Assembly (NCBI RefSeq): GCF_900156505.1 | Contig: NZ_FTPR01000001.1 | Span: 868,001 to 932,000, forward strand | Direction: 5' to 3' | Length of the DNA: 64,000 nt | From: Yoonia rosea | Lineage (GTDB): Bacteria; Pseudomonadota; Alphaproteobacteria; Rhodobacterales; Rhodobacteraceae | Shown here: positions 1-10,055 of the stretch, piece after piece | How the letters are laid out: each line of letters begins with the position of its first letter | How positions within the stretch are numbered: the stretch's first letter is position 1 | The notes under the pieces: model-generated | What the model saw: only the letters and a program-made list of their open reading frames with translations | What the model was told of the DNA's origin: nothing | Databases searched by the model: none | Program-made: the position numbers and the translations under genes

Positions 1-593
1 CGGGACGCGCGGTGGAGTTCGCGGGTTTTCACCACTTTCGCCAATTGCTTGCGCAGGCGGTTGAGCTGTTCGTCAATCGCACGGCGGTCCGCCTCGATCT
101 GGGTTTCACCCGGGCCACCGACAAAACCCAAACCACCGCGCTGACGTTCAAGGTGGGTCCATGCCCGCACCAGTCGGGTGCGCTGGTAGGACAGCGCCGC
201 CATTTCAACCTGCAGCACACCCTCGGAGGTGCGCGCACGGTCGCTGAAGATTTCCAGAATCAGGCCGGTGCGATCCAGCAGTTTGACGCCCCATTCCTTT
301 TCCAGATTGCGCTGCTGCACAGGGGTCACGGGGCCGTCGATCAGCACAAGTTCGATCTCGGCGTCGTGAAACACCTGTTTCAGCTCTGCGATCTTGCCTT
401 TGCCAAACAGCTTACCGGGCTGGATTTTCGGCAGGCGTACGATGGTGCCACCAATCACATCCAGATCAGGCAAGGCAGCAGCCAAAGCCAACCCCTCCGC
501 CAACGCAGGTTCAGCCGCGCGGCGGTTCTGGTCGTTTTTTAATTCGGGATGCAGGACCCAAGCCCGTGTGACGGGGCGATCATGTGCGAGCAA
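1..593 (-). CDS. hflX: GTPase HflX, N-terminal part (cut by window start)
   Basis: Reading leftwards from a TTG at 593, the frame stays open to the window edge (about 197 codons). It contains the HflX N-domain and the diagnostic motif GGPGETQIEADRRAID shortly before the cut, followed by a Lys/Arg-rich coiled-coil stretch. HflX is a ribosome-binding GTPase that rescues or splits stalled ribosomes under stress; the G domain lies outside the window. In-frame stops upstream exclude an earlier start, and no ATG is available near the N-terminus, so TTG, 2 bases after the hfq stop and preceded by GAAGAG, is the best start. The hfq-hflX pair is a common proteobacterial arrangement and suggests cotranscription. 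Confidence 0.9.
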   Translation of the reverse strand, partial: MLAHDRPVTRAWVLHPELKNDQNRRAAEPALAEGLALAAALPDLDVIGGTIVRLPKIQPGKLFGKGKIAELKQVFHDAEIELVLIDGPVTPVQQRNLEKEWGVKLLDRTGLILEIFSDRARTSEGVLQVEMAALSYQRTRLVRAWTHLERQRGGLGFVGGPGETQIEADRRAIDEQLNRLRKQLAKVVKTRELHRAS

Positions 594-595
594 AG

Positions 596-829
596 TTACT
601 CTTCACCTTCATACAGGCTGATCGGTTGCGCCGGCATGATCGTGGAAATCGCGCTTTTGTACACAAGCTGCGATTGACCATCACGACGCAAGAGAACGCA
701 AAAACTATCAAACCAGGTAATCACACCCTGCAGTTTCACACCGTTCACGAGGAAAATCGTGACGGGTACTTTTGTCTTACGCACATGATTAAGGAATGCG
801 TCTTGCAGATTTGCTTTGTCGGCAGCCAT
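596..829 (-). CDS. hfq: RNA chaperone Hfq
   Basis: A 77-residue protein with the Sm fold: the Sm1 region ([16 protein letters not shown]) and the Sm2 motif ([10 protein letters not shown]). Hfq forms a hexameric ring that pairs small RNAs with mRNAs. ATG 829 is preferred over an in-frame TTG at 835 because AAGGG lies at proper distance. The protein ends soon after the Sm core (SLYEGEE), short as usual in alphaproteobacteria. It lies 112 bases downstream of trkH and directly upstream of hflX. Its presence fits the candidate small RNAs at 52680-52880. Confidence 0.96.
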   Translation of the reverse strand: MAADKANLQDAFLNHVRKTKVPVTIFLVNGVKLQGVITWFDSFCVLLRRDGQSQLVYKSAISTIMPAQPISLYEGEE

Positions 830-947
830 CGCCAAACCCTTTTTTCTTGTTCTTGCGGCCGCGGACCGGCCCCCCAGTGTTGTCAGACTTAGTATGTCGC
901 GGCTGATCTGGAGTTTCCACCCCCTATTTACACATTAAAAGAGGCGC

Positions 948-2468
948 TTAGCGTTGCCAGATTTCCGGATTGAAGAGCGCAATAATCGCCAGCGTCTCCA
1001 ATCGTCCCAGCACCATGGCAAAGGCGAGAATACCCTTGGCGGCATCCGGGATCCCCGAGTAGGCAATCGGCGTTTCTGCCGCGACCGCAGCCAATGGCCC
1101 TGTTGTCGACAGCGCCGAGACCGCCAGCACCATTGACGTTTCGAACTGTACCCCAGTCAGCGACAGGGCCAGCATCACCGCAGCAATGCTGATCGCAAAC
1201 AGCATGAAGAATACCCAGGAAATATAGGCGCCCTGTTTGCGGATACGCCGCGCATCCTTGCCTCCGCCACCAACAGAGGACGGATGCAAAAGGCGTTCCT
1301 GTTCACGTTCCCCGTGACGGTAGAGCGCGTAAATCCGCAAGAGTTTGACCCCGCCTGCCGTTGTCGCCACACCGCCCCCGATCAAGGCAAGCCCGATCAG
1401 GAACAGCCCCGGCGTGTTCAGGCCTGACCAGTCCGTTGCCCCCGCCCAGAAATGCGACTCAAATCCGGTTGTCGTCAGGAAAGAGGTGACCGTGAACAGC
1501 CCGCCCCAAAGCGCGGATGCAGCTTCCTGCAAACCGGCGGCGTCCTCGCGCTCGGCGGCGCCGATAAAATGCCGCAGAAACAAAATCGCCGTGACCGTAC
1601 CGATCAGAACAAGGGCTGTGAGAAATTCCGGATCACGACGCAACCCGCGTTCGCGTTCGCCGATCAGGCCACGGCTAAACGTCAGGCGGGACAGGGCGAA
1701 AATGAAGAAACAGAAGATCAACAGCTCACCCCAGAACCGCGAGGCTGCAAAATAGAGCCCGCCAATAGGCGAAATGCCCGAGGTCGAGAGCGTCGACATC
1801 GCGTGGATCAGCGCAATGTAGGGAAATTCCCCTGCAATCACGAGGCCGATCCACAGCAGCGTTGTCAGCCCGATATAAATCGGCGTCAGGGCCAGCGTAT
1901 AGCGCACAAGTCGTTCAGACGGATCGGCAATCCGCGCAATCTGCGTGAATCCACCACTGGTGCCCCTGCCCGCGTTGCCCGTTGCGCGCACCTCAAACCC
2001 GCCAAGGTTCATGGGTGCAAAAATTGACACGGCTGTCAGCCAGACCAGCAAACCGCCCAACCAGCCCACAAGCCCACGCCAAAGATGCTGGGATGGTGTC
2101 AACCGCCCCGCAGTGTCATAGACGGTGGCCCCCGTCGTGGTGAAGCTCGACACCATTTCAAACCATGCATCCAGCAATGTCGTGTTCTCGACAGCCACAT
2201 AGAAAGGAATCGCAAACATGATCGGCAAAGCCGTGAAAGCCGCAACAAGGCCCACCAGCTGGCTGCGCGCCACGCTGCGCGGCGCATAGCCTCCGGTGGC
2301 CAGACCGATCATCAGCGTGATGATCGAAAACAGGATAAACCCGTAAAAGAACACGCGCATTGTGTCGAAATCTTCCATCACCGCGCCATGGGCCGCCGGC
2401 ACGATCATCGACGCCGCACCCAGACCCATCAGGATCACGAAAAATGGAAGCCGGACAATCCAAGCCAT
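948..2468 (-). CDS. trkH: TrkH-type potassium uptake protein
   Basis: A 506-residue polytopic membrane protein with the repeated pore loops of the TrkH/KtrB family, seen as the successive segments SSFTTTGATVYD, MSTLSTSGISPIGG, SFLTTTGFESH and SALSTTGPLA, each carrying the TG selectivity-filter element. It is the ion-conducting subunit of the Trk K+ uptake system in the inner membrane. Its ATG overlaps the TGA of trkA (ATGA), so the two are translationally coupled. Length and topology match the family; nothing is missing. Confidence 0.95.
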   Translation of the reverse strand: MAWIVRLPFFVILMGLGAASMIVPAAHGAVMEDFDTMRVFFYGFILFSIITLMIGLATGGYAPRSVARSQLVGLVAAFTALPIMFAIPFYVAVENTTLLDAWFEMVSSFTTTGATVYDTAGRLTPSQHLWRGLVGWLGGLLVWLTAVSIFAPMNLGGFEVRATGNAGRGTSGGFTQIARIADPSERLVRYTLALTPIYIGLTTLLWIGLVIAGEFPYIALIHAMSTLSTSGISPIGGLYFAASRFWGELLIFCFFIFALSRLTFSRGLIGERERGLRRDPEFLTALVLIGTVTAILFLRHFIGAAEREDAAGLQEAASALWGGLFTVTSFLTTTGFESHFWAGATDWSGLNTPGLFLIGLALIGGGVATTAGGVKLLRIYALYRHGEREQERLLHPSSVGGGGKDARRIRKQGAYISWVFFMLFAISIAAVMLALSLTGVQFETSMVLAVSALSTTGPLAAVAAETPIAYSGIPDAAKGILAFAMVLGRLETLAIIALFNPEIWQR

Positions 2469-3844
2469 CAGAAGAAGTCTATCGAGACCTGCAAGAGGCG
2501 TTCAACTTCGGGCACGTCATCGGACATCGCGAAAATCGCAATCACGTTGCCCTCTTCTATCCGGGTCTCACCTGTGGGGCGTATGATCTTGCCCTGTTGC
2601 ATCACCGCGCCGATCAATGTGCCTTCGGGAAAGTCGATATCCTTTACCTTCTGGCCCGCAATCGGGGATGTTCCCAGCACTTGTGCTTCAATCACTTCCG
2701 CCTCGGCGTCCCCGATCGAGTAGACACCGCGCACGCGCCCGTGGCGAATGTGACGCAGGATCGAACTCACAGTCACCGCACGCGGGTTGATATAAGCATC
2801 AATATCCAAAGGCCCCATCAGCGGCACCAAAGTCGGATCATTCACCAAAGAAATCGACATTTTACAGCCCATCTCTTTGGCGCGCACAGCGGCCAGCAGG
2901 TTTGTCTTATCATCATCCGTCACAGCAAGCACGGCGTCAGCAGATGAAATATTCGCCTCTTCCAGCAATCCACTGTCCAGCCCGTCGCCATGCAGCACGA
3001 TCGTCCGGTCCAGCGCATCCGCCGCGCGTTCAGCATTTACGCGGTCTTTCTCAATGACTTTGACGCGCACCCGTTCCGTGCGGGCCTCCAGTGCCTGTGC
3101 AACACCAAGCCCGACATTTCCGCCACCAATGATGACGATACGTTCTTGTTTTGATTGGGTTTTGCCAAAAATTTCCAGCGTGCGCGTCATATCTTCGGTG
3201 TCAGTAAAGATATAACATTCATCATCGGGAAAAATCTGGTCACCGGGGGATGGCACAAAAAGCGTGCCTTCGCGCCGGATGCCCACCACGACGGCGCGGA
3301 GCGTGGAGAAAAGATCGGTCAGCTGGCGCAGGGGGGTGTTGATGACAGGGCAATCGTCATCAATCATGATCCCGAGCAGTTGCGCGCGCCCTTCCAGAAA
3401 GCTTTCGGTGTCAAAGGCTGCAGGTGCCGCCAGACGTTGCAAAGCGGCCTCTGCCACCTCGCGCTCGGGCGAAATCACCACGTCGATAGGCAGGTGGTTG
3501 CGGCGGTAAAGATCGGCATAGGCCGGATCAAGATAGTTCTGAGCGCGCAGGCGCGCGATTTTGCGCTGCACCGAAAACACCGAATGGGCCACCTGACAGG
3601 TGACCATATTCACCTCATCGGAATGGGTGGCAGCAATGACCATATCGGCATCCGCAGCACCCGCGCGGTCCAGCACGTCCGGGTAGCTTGCAAAGCCTGC
3701 GATACCCTGCACATCCAGCGTATCGGTGGCACGGCGCACCAGTTCCGGGTTGCTGTCCACAACCGTCACATCGTTGTTTTCGCCGGATAAATGGCGGGCG
3801 ATCTGCCAGCCAACCTGACCCGCACCGCAGATGATGACTTTCAT
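2468..3844 (-). CDS. trkA: Trk system regulatory subunit TrkA
   Basis: A 458-residue cytoplasmic protein with two RCK units. Each starts with a Rossmann nucleotide-binding glycine motif: GAGQVGWQIA near residue 7 and GGGNVGLGVA near residue 240, each followed by a TrkA-C domain. It binds NAD(H)/ATP and gates TrkH. It lies between ntrX (4-base overlap) and trkH (overlap), so it is probably part of one long transcript from dusB to trkH. Confidence 0.95.
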   Translation of the reverse strand: MKVIICGAGQVGWQIARHLSGENNDVTVVDSNPELVRRATDTLDVQGIAGFASYPDVLDRAGAADADMVIAATHSDEVNMVTCQVAHSVFSVQRKIARLRAQNYLDPAYADLYRRNHLPIDVVISPEREVAEAALQRLAAPAAFDTESFLEGRAQLLGIMIDDDCPVINTPLRQLTDLFSTLRAVVVGIRREGTLFVPSPGDQIFPDDECYIFTDTEDMTRTLEIFGKTQSKQERIVIIGGGNVGLGVAQALEARTERVRVKVIEKDRVNAERAADALDRTIVLHGDGLDSGLLEEANISSADAVLAVTDDDKTNLLAAVRAKEMGCKMSISLVNDPTLVPLMGPLDIDAYINPRAVTVSSILRHIRHGRVRGVYSIGDAEAEVIEAQVLGTSPIAGQKVKDIDFPEGTLIGAVMQQGKIIRPTGETRIEEGNVIAIFAMSDDVPEVERLLQVSIDFF

Positions 3845-5244
3845 TCGTCCTCGCCTTCAATATAGGCCACGCGGCCACCCGCCTTGTTCGTTGTCACAAC
3901 GCCTAGCGATTTCAGCTTCCGGTGCAAGGCCGAACGCTCCATGCCCACAAAAGACGCTGTGCGGCTGATATTGCCGCCAAAGCGGTTAATCTGGGTCAGC
4001 AGATACTCGCGTTCGAAAAGCTCGCGCGCCTCGCGCAAAGGCAGCGTCGCAAGACCACCAGCCAGCACGATCCGGCCTTCTTCACCCCCGCCATCCTCAC
4101 TGTTGGGCAGCTCTTTGGCGCTGATCTCACCCGTGTTTTCCCCAAGAATAAGAACGCGTTCAACCACATTCTTCAACTGCCGCACATTCCCCGGCCAGAG
4201 CATGGTTTGCAACAGCGCGCGTGCATCCTCTGCCAATTTGCGCAGTGGCAGACCTTGCAGCTTGTTACAGGTTTCAATGAAATGCTCGGCCAGAAGCGGA
4301 ATATCCTCGCGGCGTTCTTCCAATGACGGCACCGCAATCGGCACAACGTTCAAACGGTGATAGAGCTCTTCGCGGAACATGCCCGCAGCGATGGCTGCGG
4401 ATAGGTCGCGGTTGGTGCTGGAAATCACTCGCAAATCCACCTGCACCTTGTCGTTGCCGCCCACACGCTGAAATCGCTGTTCGACCAGTACCCGCAGGAT
4501 TTTTGACTGTGTTCCCAGAGGCATATCCGCAATTTCATCGAAATAAACGACACCGCCATTGGCCTCTTCCAGCAAACCCTGCTCGATGCCGCGTCCTGCG
4601 TCTTCGCGGCCGAACAACACTTCTTCCATGCGCTCGGGTTCGATCGAAGCCGAGTTCACCACCACAAACGGTGCCGAGGCGCGGTTGGAATTGGCGTGGA
4701 TATAGCGCGCCGCGATTTCTTTGCCCGCCCCTGCAGGGCCTGTCAGCATCACGCGGCCATTGGATTTCGTCACCTTGTCCAGTTGCGATTTGAGTGTCCG
4801 GAAGGCCGCACTGTCGCCCAACATCTCGGCACTCTGGCTCTCGCCGCGCCGCAGTTGCACGTTTTCGCGGCGCAGGCGCGAGGTTTCCATCGCGCGGCGG
4901 ATCACAACCAACAACTGGTCAATGTTGAAAGGCTTTTCGATAAAGTCGTAGGCGCCCTGCTTGATCGCGGCGACCGCAATCTCGATATTGCCGTGACCCG
5001 AAATAATAACGATCGGTATCTCCGGATGGTCGCGCTTGACGGTCTTGAGAATATCAATCCCATCCATATTGCTGTCTTTCAGCCAGATATCGAGGATCAT
5101 CAGCGCGGGCTTCTCGGCCGCGATCTGGGCCATACATTCATCGGAGGTTCCGGCCAGCCGCGTGGTGTAGCCTTCGTCGATCAGAATTTCCGAAATGAGT
5201 TCGCGAATATCGCGTTCATCATCCGTAATCAGAATATCGCCCAT
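3841..5244 (-). CDS. ntrX: Nitrogen regulation response regulator NtrX
   Basis: A 467-residue protein with a receiver domain (phospho-acceptor Asp52 in LDIW, switch Lys in EKPF), an AAA+ domain (Walker A GPAGAGKE at about 169-176, Walker B VVYFDE) and a C-terminal Fis-type helix-turn-helix (NRFGGNISRTASFVGM). Where a sigma-54 activator carries GAFTGA there is only FGREDAGRGIEQGLLEE, so direct sigma-54 activation is unlikely; absence of this loop is common in NtrX. Partner kinase NtrY is encoded 8 bases upstream. NtrYX controls nitrogen, redox and envelope genes in alphaproteobacteria. Confidence 0.95.
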   Translation of the reverse strand: MGDILITDDERDIRELISEILIDEGYTTRLAGTSDECMAQIAAEKPALMILDIWLKDSNMDGIDILKTVKRDHPEIPIVIISGHGNIEIAVAAIKQGAYDFIEKPFNIDQLLVVIRRAMETSRLRRENVQLRRGESQSAEMLGDSAAFRTLKSQLDKVTKSNGRVMLTGPAGAGKEIAARYIHANSNRASAPFVVVNSASIEPERMEEVLFGREDAGRGIEQGLLEEANGGVVYFDEIADMPLGTQSKILRVLVEQRFQRVGGNDKVQVDLRVISSTNRDLSAAIAAGMFREELYHRLNVVPIAVPSLEERREDIPLLAEHFIETCNKLQGLPLRKLAEDARALLQTMLWPGNVRQLKNVVERVLILGENTGEISAKELPNSEDGGGEEGRIVLAGGLATLPLREARELFEREYLLTQINRFGGNISRTASFVGMERSALHRKLKSLGVVTTNKAGGRVAYIEGEDE

Positions 5245-5252
5245 AATTTACC

Positions 5253-7475
5253 TCATGCTGGAATTTTGGGGGCACGCGCGGCTTGCGCCGATGCGGGCAG
5301 TTGAATAATGGCGCAGGCCCCCGCGTGAGCGTGGCCTGCAAAAATCTCGGCATCTGTCAGTGTCAGCGTACCGCCGTGTTCTTCGATGATCTTCTTGACG
5401 ATGGGCAGGCCGAGACCCGTCCCCTCGCCGCGCGTCGTCACGTAAGGCTCGAACAGGCGCGCGCGATCTTCCGGCAGGCCGATCCCGTTGTCCGAGATTT
5501 TAATCGTTACTGTATCGTTGTCCTTGGACATCCGCAGCTGGATTTCAGGGCGATAGCCCTCTGCCCCGTTACGGTCGATGTAGGTTTCCGTCGCCTCTCC
5601 TGCGTTTTTCAGCAGGTTCGTCAGCGCTTGCCCGATCATGGTGTCATCCATATCGACCAACACCTGTTCTTCGGGGATCTCGGCGGCAAAATGCACATCG
5701 GGCTGGCCTGCGATCTGCAATGACAGCGCATCATGCACCAGTTGCGTCATGTCATTGATATGCAATTCCGGTTCCGGCATGCGCGCGAATTTTGAAAACT
5801 CGTCCACGATGCGCCGCAGATCATTTGTCTGGCGCACAATCACGTCTGTCATCTGTTCCAGCTTGTCCGCATCATGGCCGACCTGACTATGGAACTTGCG
5901 CTTGATCCGTTCCGCCGAAAGCTGAATGGGCGTCAGCGGGTTCTTGATCTCATGGGCAATCCGGCGCGCCACATCGCCCCAAGCGGCCATACGCTGGGCG
6001 CTGACCAGATCGGTGACATCGTCAAAGGCAACAACATAGCCCTCCAACGCCCCGTCCACATTCCGGCGCTGCGCCATCCGGACCAACAGGCTCTCCTGTT
6101 GACCTTTGCGGATCAGGTTCACCTGGCCCTGCACGCTCTCACGGTCGGTTTCGCAGACCTGCGCAAAGAGGTCCGCAAACTCGGGAACGGCAAACGTGAG
6201 CGCCGTTTCTTCGGGTTGATCACCCACGGATAACAAGCGGCTGGCCGAGGGGTTCACAAAGGTCACGCGGCCATAGGCATCAAGCCCGACAACGCCCGAT
6301 GTGACCGACCGCAGCACGGAATCAAACAGACGCCCCCGCCGTTCGGTCCGCTGGTTTGTCTCGATCAGTTGGTCGCGTTGCCCTTTCAGGCGGCTTGTCA
6401 TCTGGTTGAAGTAGTGGCCCAGTTGCGAAATCTCGTCGTCGCCGTCATCTTCGATCACGCGCACATCCAGATCGCCGGACCCCACGCGCTGTGATGCTGA
6501 CACAAGGCGCCCCACAGGCGTTGACAGACGCTCGGCAAAGACCAGACCGCCCCAGATCGCGCCAAGGATCAGGATAAAGCCAAACCCCAGATAAAGCAGG
6601 CCGAACTGGAACAAAAGCTGGCCGCGCTCGTTCTGCAGCTCTTCATATTGCGCCACTGTCTCGGTCGTATCATCCAGCAGCGTCAGCACATTCCCGTCCA
6701 CAGGGCGTGTGACGTAAAGATACCTGTCACGGAACGCGACAAGCGGGATCAGCGCGCGGAATTCGTTGTTGGCAAAATCCTGAATGATCGCTAGCCCCGT
6801 GTCGTCGGCGCGGGTGAAATCCGCAGCCGAAGGGCGTTCATAGCCAAACTCATAGGACCGCGCGCCGCGCGCGGCAATCGTCCCCAGGCCGTCAATCACA
6901 AAGGCCTCGCTCAGGCCGCGCTCGACCTGCGCCTGCACCTCACCCAACGCGAACCGCACCTCGCCATCGTCCATAAAAAGGTTCGCCTGCCGTTCGCGGT
7001 TCAGATAGGCCGCCAGAGCAAGCCCGTCGCGTGTCAGCTCTTGGCGGTGCTCTTCTTCATAGGCCTGTGCCGTAGTCAAAGAGGTCCGCAATACGTTGCC
7101 CACGGGTTCGGAAAACAGCCCGTCCAGTGCGATCGAAATCAGCGTGACAGAAAAGACCGCCACCAGCACGATGGGCACCAGCGCTGACAGCGCAAAGACC
7201 CCTGTCAGGCGCAGACTGAGCCGTGAGCCGGCCGATTTGGCGCGCCGTGCGGACACCATCCGTGCCACCTGCCGCATGACCAGAGCCGCTACGACCAGCA
7301 CATAGATGAAATCCAGAAGCAGAACCAAACGCAATGACGTGGACGACGCCCCGCGATCCAGCGGACCGACGACAATATAGGTCAGCACGGCCAGCAGTGG
7401 CCCCGCCACCACAAGGCCAATCGTCAACGCCGTTTGCACATGGCGCTGGCGGAACCAGCGACCGAGTCGCGTCAT
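5253..7475 (-). CDS. ntrY: Sensor histidine kinase NtrY
   Basis: A 740-residue membrane sensor: several N-terminal membrane segments, a periplasmic region, a further membrane segment, a HAMP linker (about LVSASQRVGSGDLDVRV), a PAS domain, a HisKA domain with phospho-acceptor His in [18 protein letters not shown], and a HATPase domain (N, G1 and G2 boxes, for example GEGTGLGLPIVKKII). It phosphorylates NtrX. The open frame extends to a TTG at 7508, but ATG 7475 (MTRLGRWFRQRH) gives a normal positively charged start and is preferred. A GTGAGG/CCTCAC hairpin at 7524-7539 lies in the 130-base spacer after ntrC. Confidence 0.93.
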   Translation of the reverse strand: MTRLGRWFRQRHVQTALTIGLVVAGPLLAVLTYIVVGPLDRGASSTSLRLVLLLDFIYVLVVAALVMRQVARMVSARRAKSAGSRLSLRLTGVFALSALVPIVLVAVFSVTLISIALDGLFSEPVGNVLRTSLTTAQAYEEEHRQELTRDGLALAAYLNRERQANLFMDDGEVRFALGEVQAQVERGLSEAFVIDGLGTIAARGARSYEFGYERPSAADFTRADDTGLAIIQDFANNEFRALIPLVAFRDRYLYVTRPVDGNVLTLLDDTTETVAQYEELQNERGQLLFQFGLLYLGFGFILILGAIWGGLVFAERLSTPVGRLVSASQRVGSGDLDVRVIEDDGDDEISQLGHYFNQMTSRLKGQRDQLIETNQRTERRGRLFDSVLRSVTSGVVGLDAYGRVTFVNPSASRLLSVGDQPEETALTFAVPEFADLFAQVCETDRESVQGQVNLIRKGQQESLLVRMAQRRNVDGALEGYVVAFDDVTDLVSAQRMAAWGDVARRIAHEIKNPLTPIQLSAERIKRKFHSQVGHDADKLEQMTDVIVRQTNDLRRIVDEFSKFARMPEPELHINDMTQLVHDALSLQIAGQPDVHFAAEIPEEQVLVDMDDTMIGQALTNLLKNAGEATETYIDRNGAEGYRPEIQLRMSKDNDTVTIKISDNGIGLPEDRARLFEPYVTTRGEGTGLGLPIVKKIIEEHGGTLTLTDAEIFAGHAHAGACAIIQLPASAQAARAPKIPA

Positions 7476-7605
7476 ATTCAGGCCCGGAAGCGAACGCCGC
7501 ACGCGCAATGCCCTGTTATTAAGGTGAGGTCGCCCTCACGGTACCGCCAATCACTGTGGTCTTTCTGCTACGCTGACGCAGCAGTGCCACGGTTCTGTTG
7601 CGGTT

Positions 7606-8979
7606 TTACATCAATTTGCGGCGGCGTGTCACGCGGATATCGAGGTCGGTGATCTTCTTGCGGAGCGTATTGCGGTTTATTCCCAGCAAATCCGCGCATT
7701 TGGCCTGATTTCCGCCCGTTGCATCCAGTGCAATCTCGATCAGCGGGCCCTCAACCTCTTTCAGGATTCGGTTATACAGCCCCGGAGGCGGCAGCACCCC
7801 GCCATGCAGATCGAAATAGCGGCGCAGGTGTTTGTTCACGCTCGCACTCAGTTTGTCGCCCTCGCCGCCTGAGCGCAGCGGTTCGATGGCAGGCTGGTTG
7901 CCAAGGACCAGTTCCACCTCGGCGCGGGTAATTTCATCCTCGGAAGCGGTAAAGACCAACCGGCGCACGGCATTTTCCAACTGCCGCACGTTGCCCGGCC
8001 AGCTATAGGCGCGGACCAGATCAAGGGCGGCATCACCAAAGCGGCGCAACGGCGCGCCATCACGTTCGGCGCGGGCCAGAAAATGCTCGGCCAGCAGCGG
8101 GATATCATCGACACGCTCGCGCAGTGACGGAACATCCACGGTGACACCGCCCAGCCGGTAAAACAGATCTTCGCGGAACAGCCCGTCTTCCATGCGTCCC
8201 ATCAGGTCGGATTGCGAGGTGGCCATGATCCGCGGCGCGTTATCGCCCAGCGTGTCCAGCATCCGCACAATCCGGCCCTGCGCCTCTTCGGAGAGGTCAC
8301 TGACTTCATCAAAGAGGATTGATCCGCCTTTGGCACGGCTGAGAACGGTGGACGGCCCGTCCATCCCTTCCAGATCCGCGGCGGACACCACGACAAACGG
8401 CAGGCTCCGCCGGTCTGAGAAATCATGCACGGCGCGCGCGATCAGCGATTTGCCCGTCCCGCTTTCGCCGGTGATCAGCACCGGCAGTTGGGTGTTCATG
8501 ACCCGCGCGACAAGCCGGTAAAGGCCCTGCATCACCGGCGTACGCCCCACCAGCGGCAGATCACCGCCCTGTTCGGTTGCATTCACATCGGGGGCGCGTG
8601 TCGTGGGTGCACGGCGCTTGACCTCCAATGCACGCGCGGCGCGTTTCATCAGATCAGGCAGGTCAAAAGGTTTCGGCAGGTAATCATAGGCATCGGCCTC
8701 AGCGGCCTGAATGGCCGTCATGATGGTGTTCTGCGCTGAGATCACGATCACGGGCAGACCGGGGCGTGCCTCTGCGATCTTTGGCAACTGCTCAAGACCA
8801 TTGCCATCGGGCATGATCACATCGGAAATAACCAAATCGCCTTTGCCCTCATCAACCCAGCGCATCAGCGTGACAATCGAGGATGTCGCATGCACCTTGC
8901 AGCCTGCCCGCGTCAACGCCTGGGTCAATACCGTTCTGATCGTCCGGTCGTCATCGGCAACAAGTACTGTCCCGTCCAT
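7606..8979 (-). CDS. ntrC: Nitrogen regulator NtrC (GAFTGA-less type)
   Basis: A 457-residue response regulator: receiver (Asp53 in ISDVIMPD), AAA+ domain (Walker A GESGTGKS at 171-178, Walker B ILFDE at 221-225) and a Fis-type DNA-binding end ([22 protein letters not shown]). Between the Walker motifs, where sigma-54 activators carry ESELFGHEKGAFTGA, this protein has a shortened stretch [19 protein letters not shown] with no GAFTGA loop. The same loss is known in Rhodobacter capsulatus NtrC, which activates the housekeeping RNA polymerase. It follows ntrB by 2 bases and controls nitrogen-limitation genes. Confidence 0.95.
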   Translation of the reverse strand: MDGTVLVADDDRTIRTVLTQALTRAGCKVHATSSIVTLMRWVDEGKGDLVISDVIMPDGNGLEQLPKIAEARPGLPVIVISAQNTIMTAIQAAEADAYDYLPKPFDLPDLMKRAARALEVKRRAPTTRAPDVNATEQGGDLPLVGRTPVMQGLYRLVARVMNTQLPVLITGESGTGKSLIARAVHDFSDRRSLPFVVVSAADLEGMDGPSTVLSRAKGGSILFDEVSDLSEEAQGRIVRMLDTLGDNAPRIMATSQSDLMGRMEDGLFREDLFYRLGGVTVDVPSLRERVDDIPLLAEHFLARAERDGAPLRRFGDAALDLVRAYSWPGNVRQLENAVRRLVFTASEDEITRAEVELVLGNQPAIEPLRSGGEGDKLSASVNKHLRRYFDLHGGVLPPPGLYNRILKEVEGPLIEIALDATGGNQAKCADLLGINRNTLRKKITDLDIRVTRRRKLM

Positions 8980-8981
8980 TC

Positions 8982-10055
8982 TTATTCTCCTGCTTCATAA
9001 TCTTTGGGCACCACCGGCAGCGAAATCCGGAACACCGTGCGCCCGGGCACGCTATCCACAGAAATCCATCCACCGGCGTCACCGATCAGTTTTGACACCA
9101 ATGCCAACCCGAGCCCTGTTCCGTTTTCTTTCCCCGAGACAAAGGGTTCAAAGATATCATCCGCAATCTCGCGCGGCAGGCCGGGGCCATCGTCAATAAT
9201 CTCGACCTGCAAAGGCAGGCGGGCATGGGTGCCGTCGGACCGGTGCACGCGCAACGAGGTGTCGTAGAAGGTATGCAGCGTAATGGTCCCCGCTTCCTTG
9301 CACGCCTCCGCTGCGTTTTTCAGCAAATTCAGGAACACCTGCAAAAGCTGATCCCCATCCGCCAGCGTTTGCGGCAGGGAGGGATCATAGGCTTCGACAA
9401 AAAGCATATGGGCGCCAAAACCCACCGCCGCCGATTGGCGGGCGCGGTCCAGAATATCGTGAATGTTGATCGGCTTGAGCACCGGTTTGCGCAGGTTTCC
9501 GAATTGTTCAACCTGTTCGAGCAGCTTCACAATCCGGCGGCTTTCCTCGACGATCAGATCGGTCATTTCCTGATCTTCCGAAGACAGCCCCATCGAGAGA
9601 AGCTGTGCCGCACCGGTGATGCCCGCCAGCGGGTTCTTGATTTCATGGGCGAGCATTTCTGCCATCCCGATTGCGGATTTCGCCGCCTTGCCGGACGAAT
9701 GGTTCTGGTTGATACGGCTGGCAATCTCGCGCGGACTGATCATCACGATCATCTGGTCGTCGCTGCCTTGGAGGGGGGCGAATTGCAGGTTGCACAGCAT
9801 CGGCGGGCGCTCGCCGCTGCCGACATCCACATCGTTCACGAACAGCGATGTGCGGTTTTCCTTGGCGCGGCGATAGGGCGCCTCAAGCGGCGCATCAATC
9901 ATGACCTTTTCCCAAATCCTTTCGCCCACCAGTGATTTGGACGACAGGTTGAGAAAACTTTCCGCCGCAGGGTTGCTCATGATGATGACGTCATCACCAT
10001 CAAGCATCAAAGACGGCACCGGCAAGGATGACCAAAGTGATTGTCCGAAAATCAT
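8982..10055 (-). CDS. ntrB: Nitrogen regulation sensor kinase NtrB
   Basis: A 357-residue soluble kinase with an N-terminal PAS domain, a HisKA domain (His in [19 protein letters not shown]) and a HATPase domain ending in [16 protein letters not shown]. No membrane segment is present. NtrB phosphorylates or dephosphorylates NtrC in response to PII protein status. Its start overlaps the stop of dusB by 4 bases, the usual nifR3-ntrB-ntrC order of Rhodobacterales and Rhizobiales. Confidence 0.95.
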   Translation of the reverse strand: MIFGQSLWSSLPVPSLMLDGDDVIIMSNPAAESFLNLSSKSLVGERIWEKVMIDAPLEAPYRRAKENRTSLFVNDVDVGSGERPPMLCNLQFAPLQGSDDQMIVMISPREIASRINQNHSSGKAAKSAIGMAEMLAHEIKNPLAGITGAAQLLSMGLSSEDQEMTDLIVEESRRIVKLLEQVEQFGNLRKPVLKPINIHDILDRARQSAAVGFGAHMLFVEAYDPSLPQTLADGDQLLQVFLNLLKNAAEACKEAGTITLHTFYDTSLRVHRSDGTHARLPLQVEIIDDGPGLPREIADDIFEPFVSGKENGTGLGLALVSKLIGDAGGWISVDSVPGRTVFRISLPVVPKDYEAGE

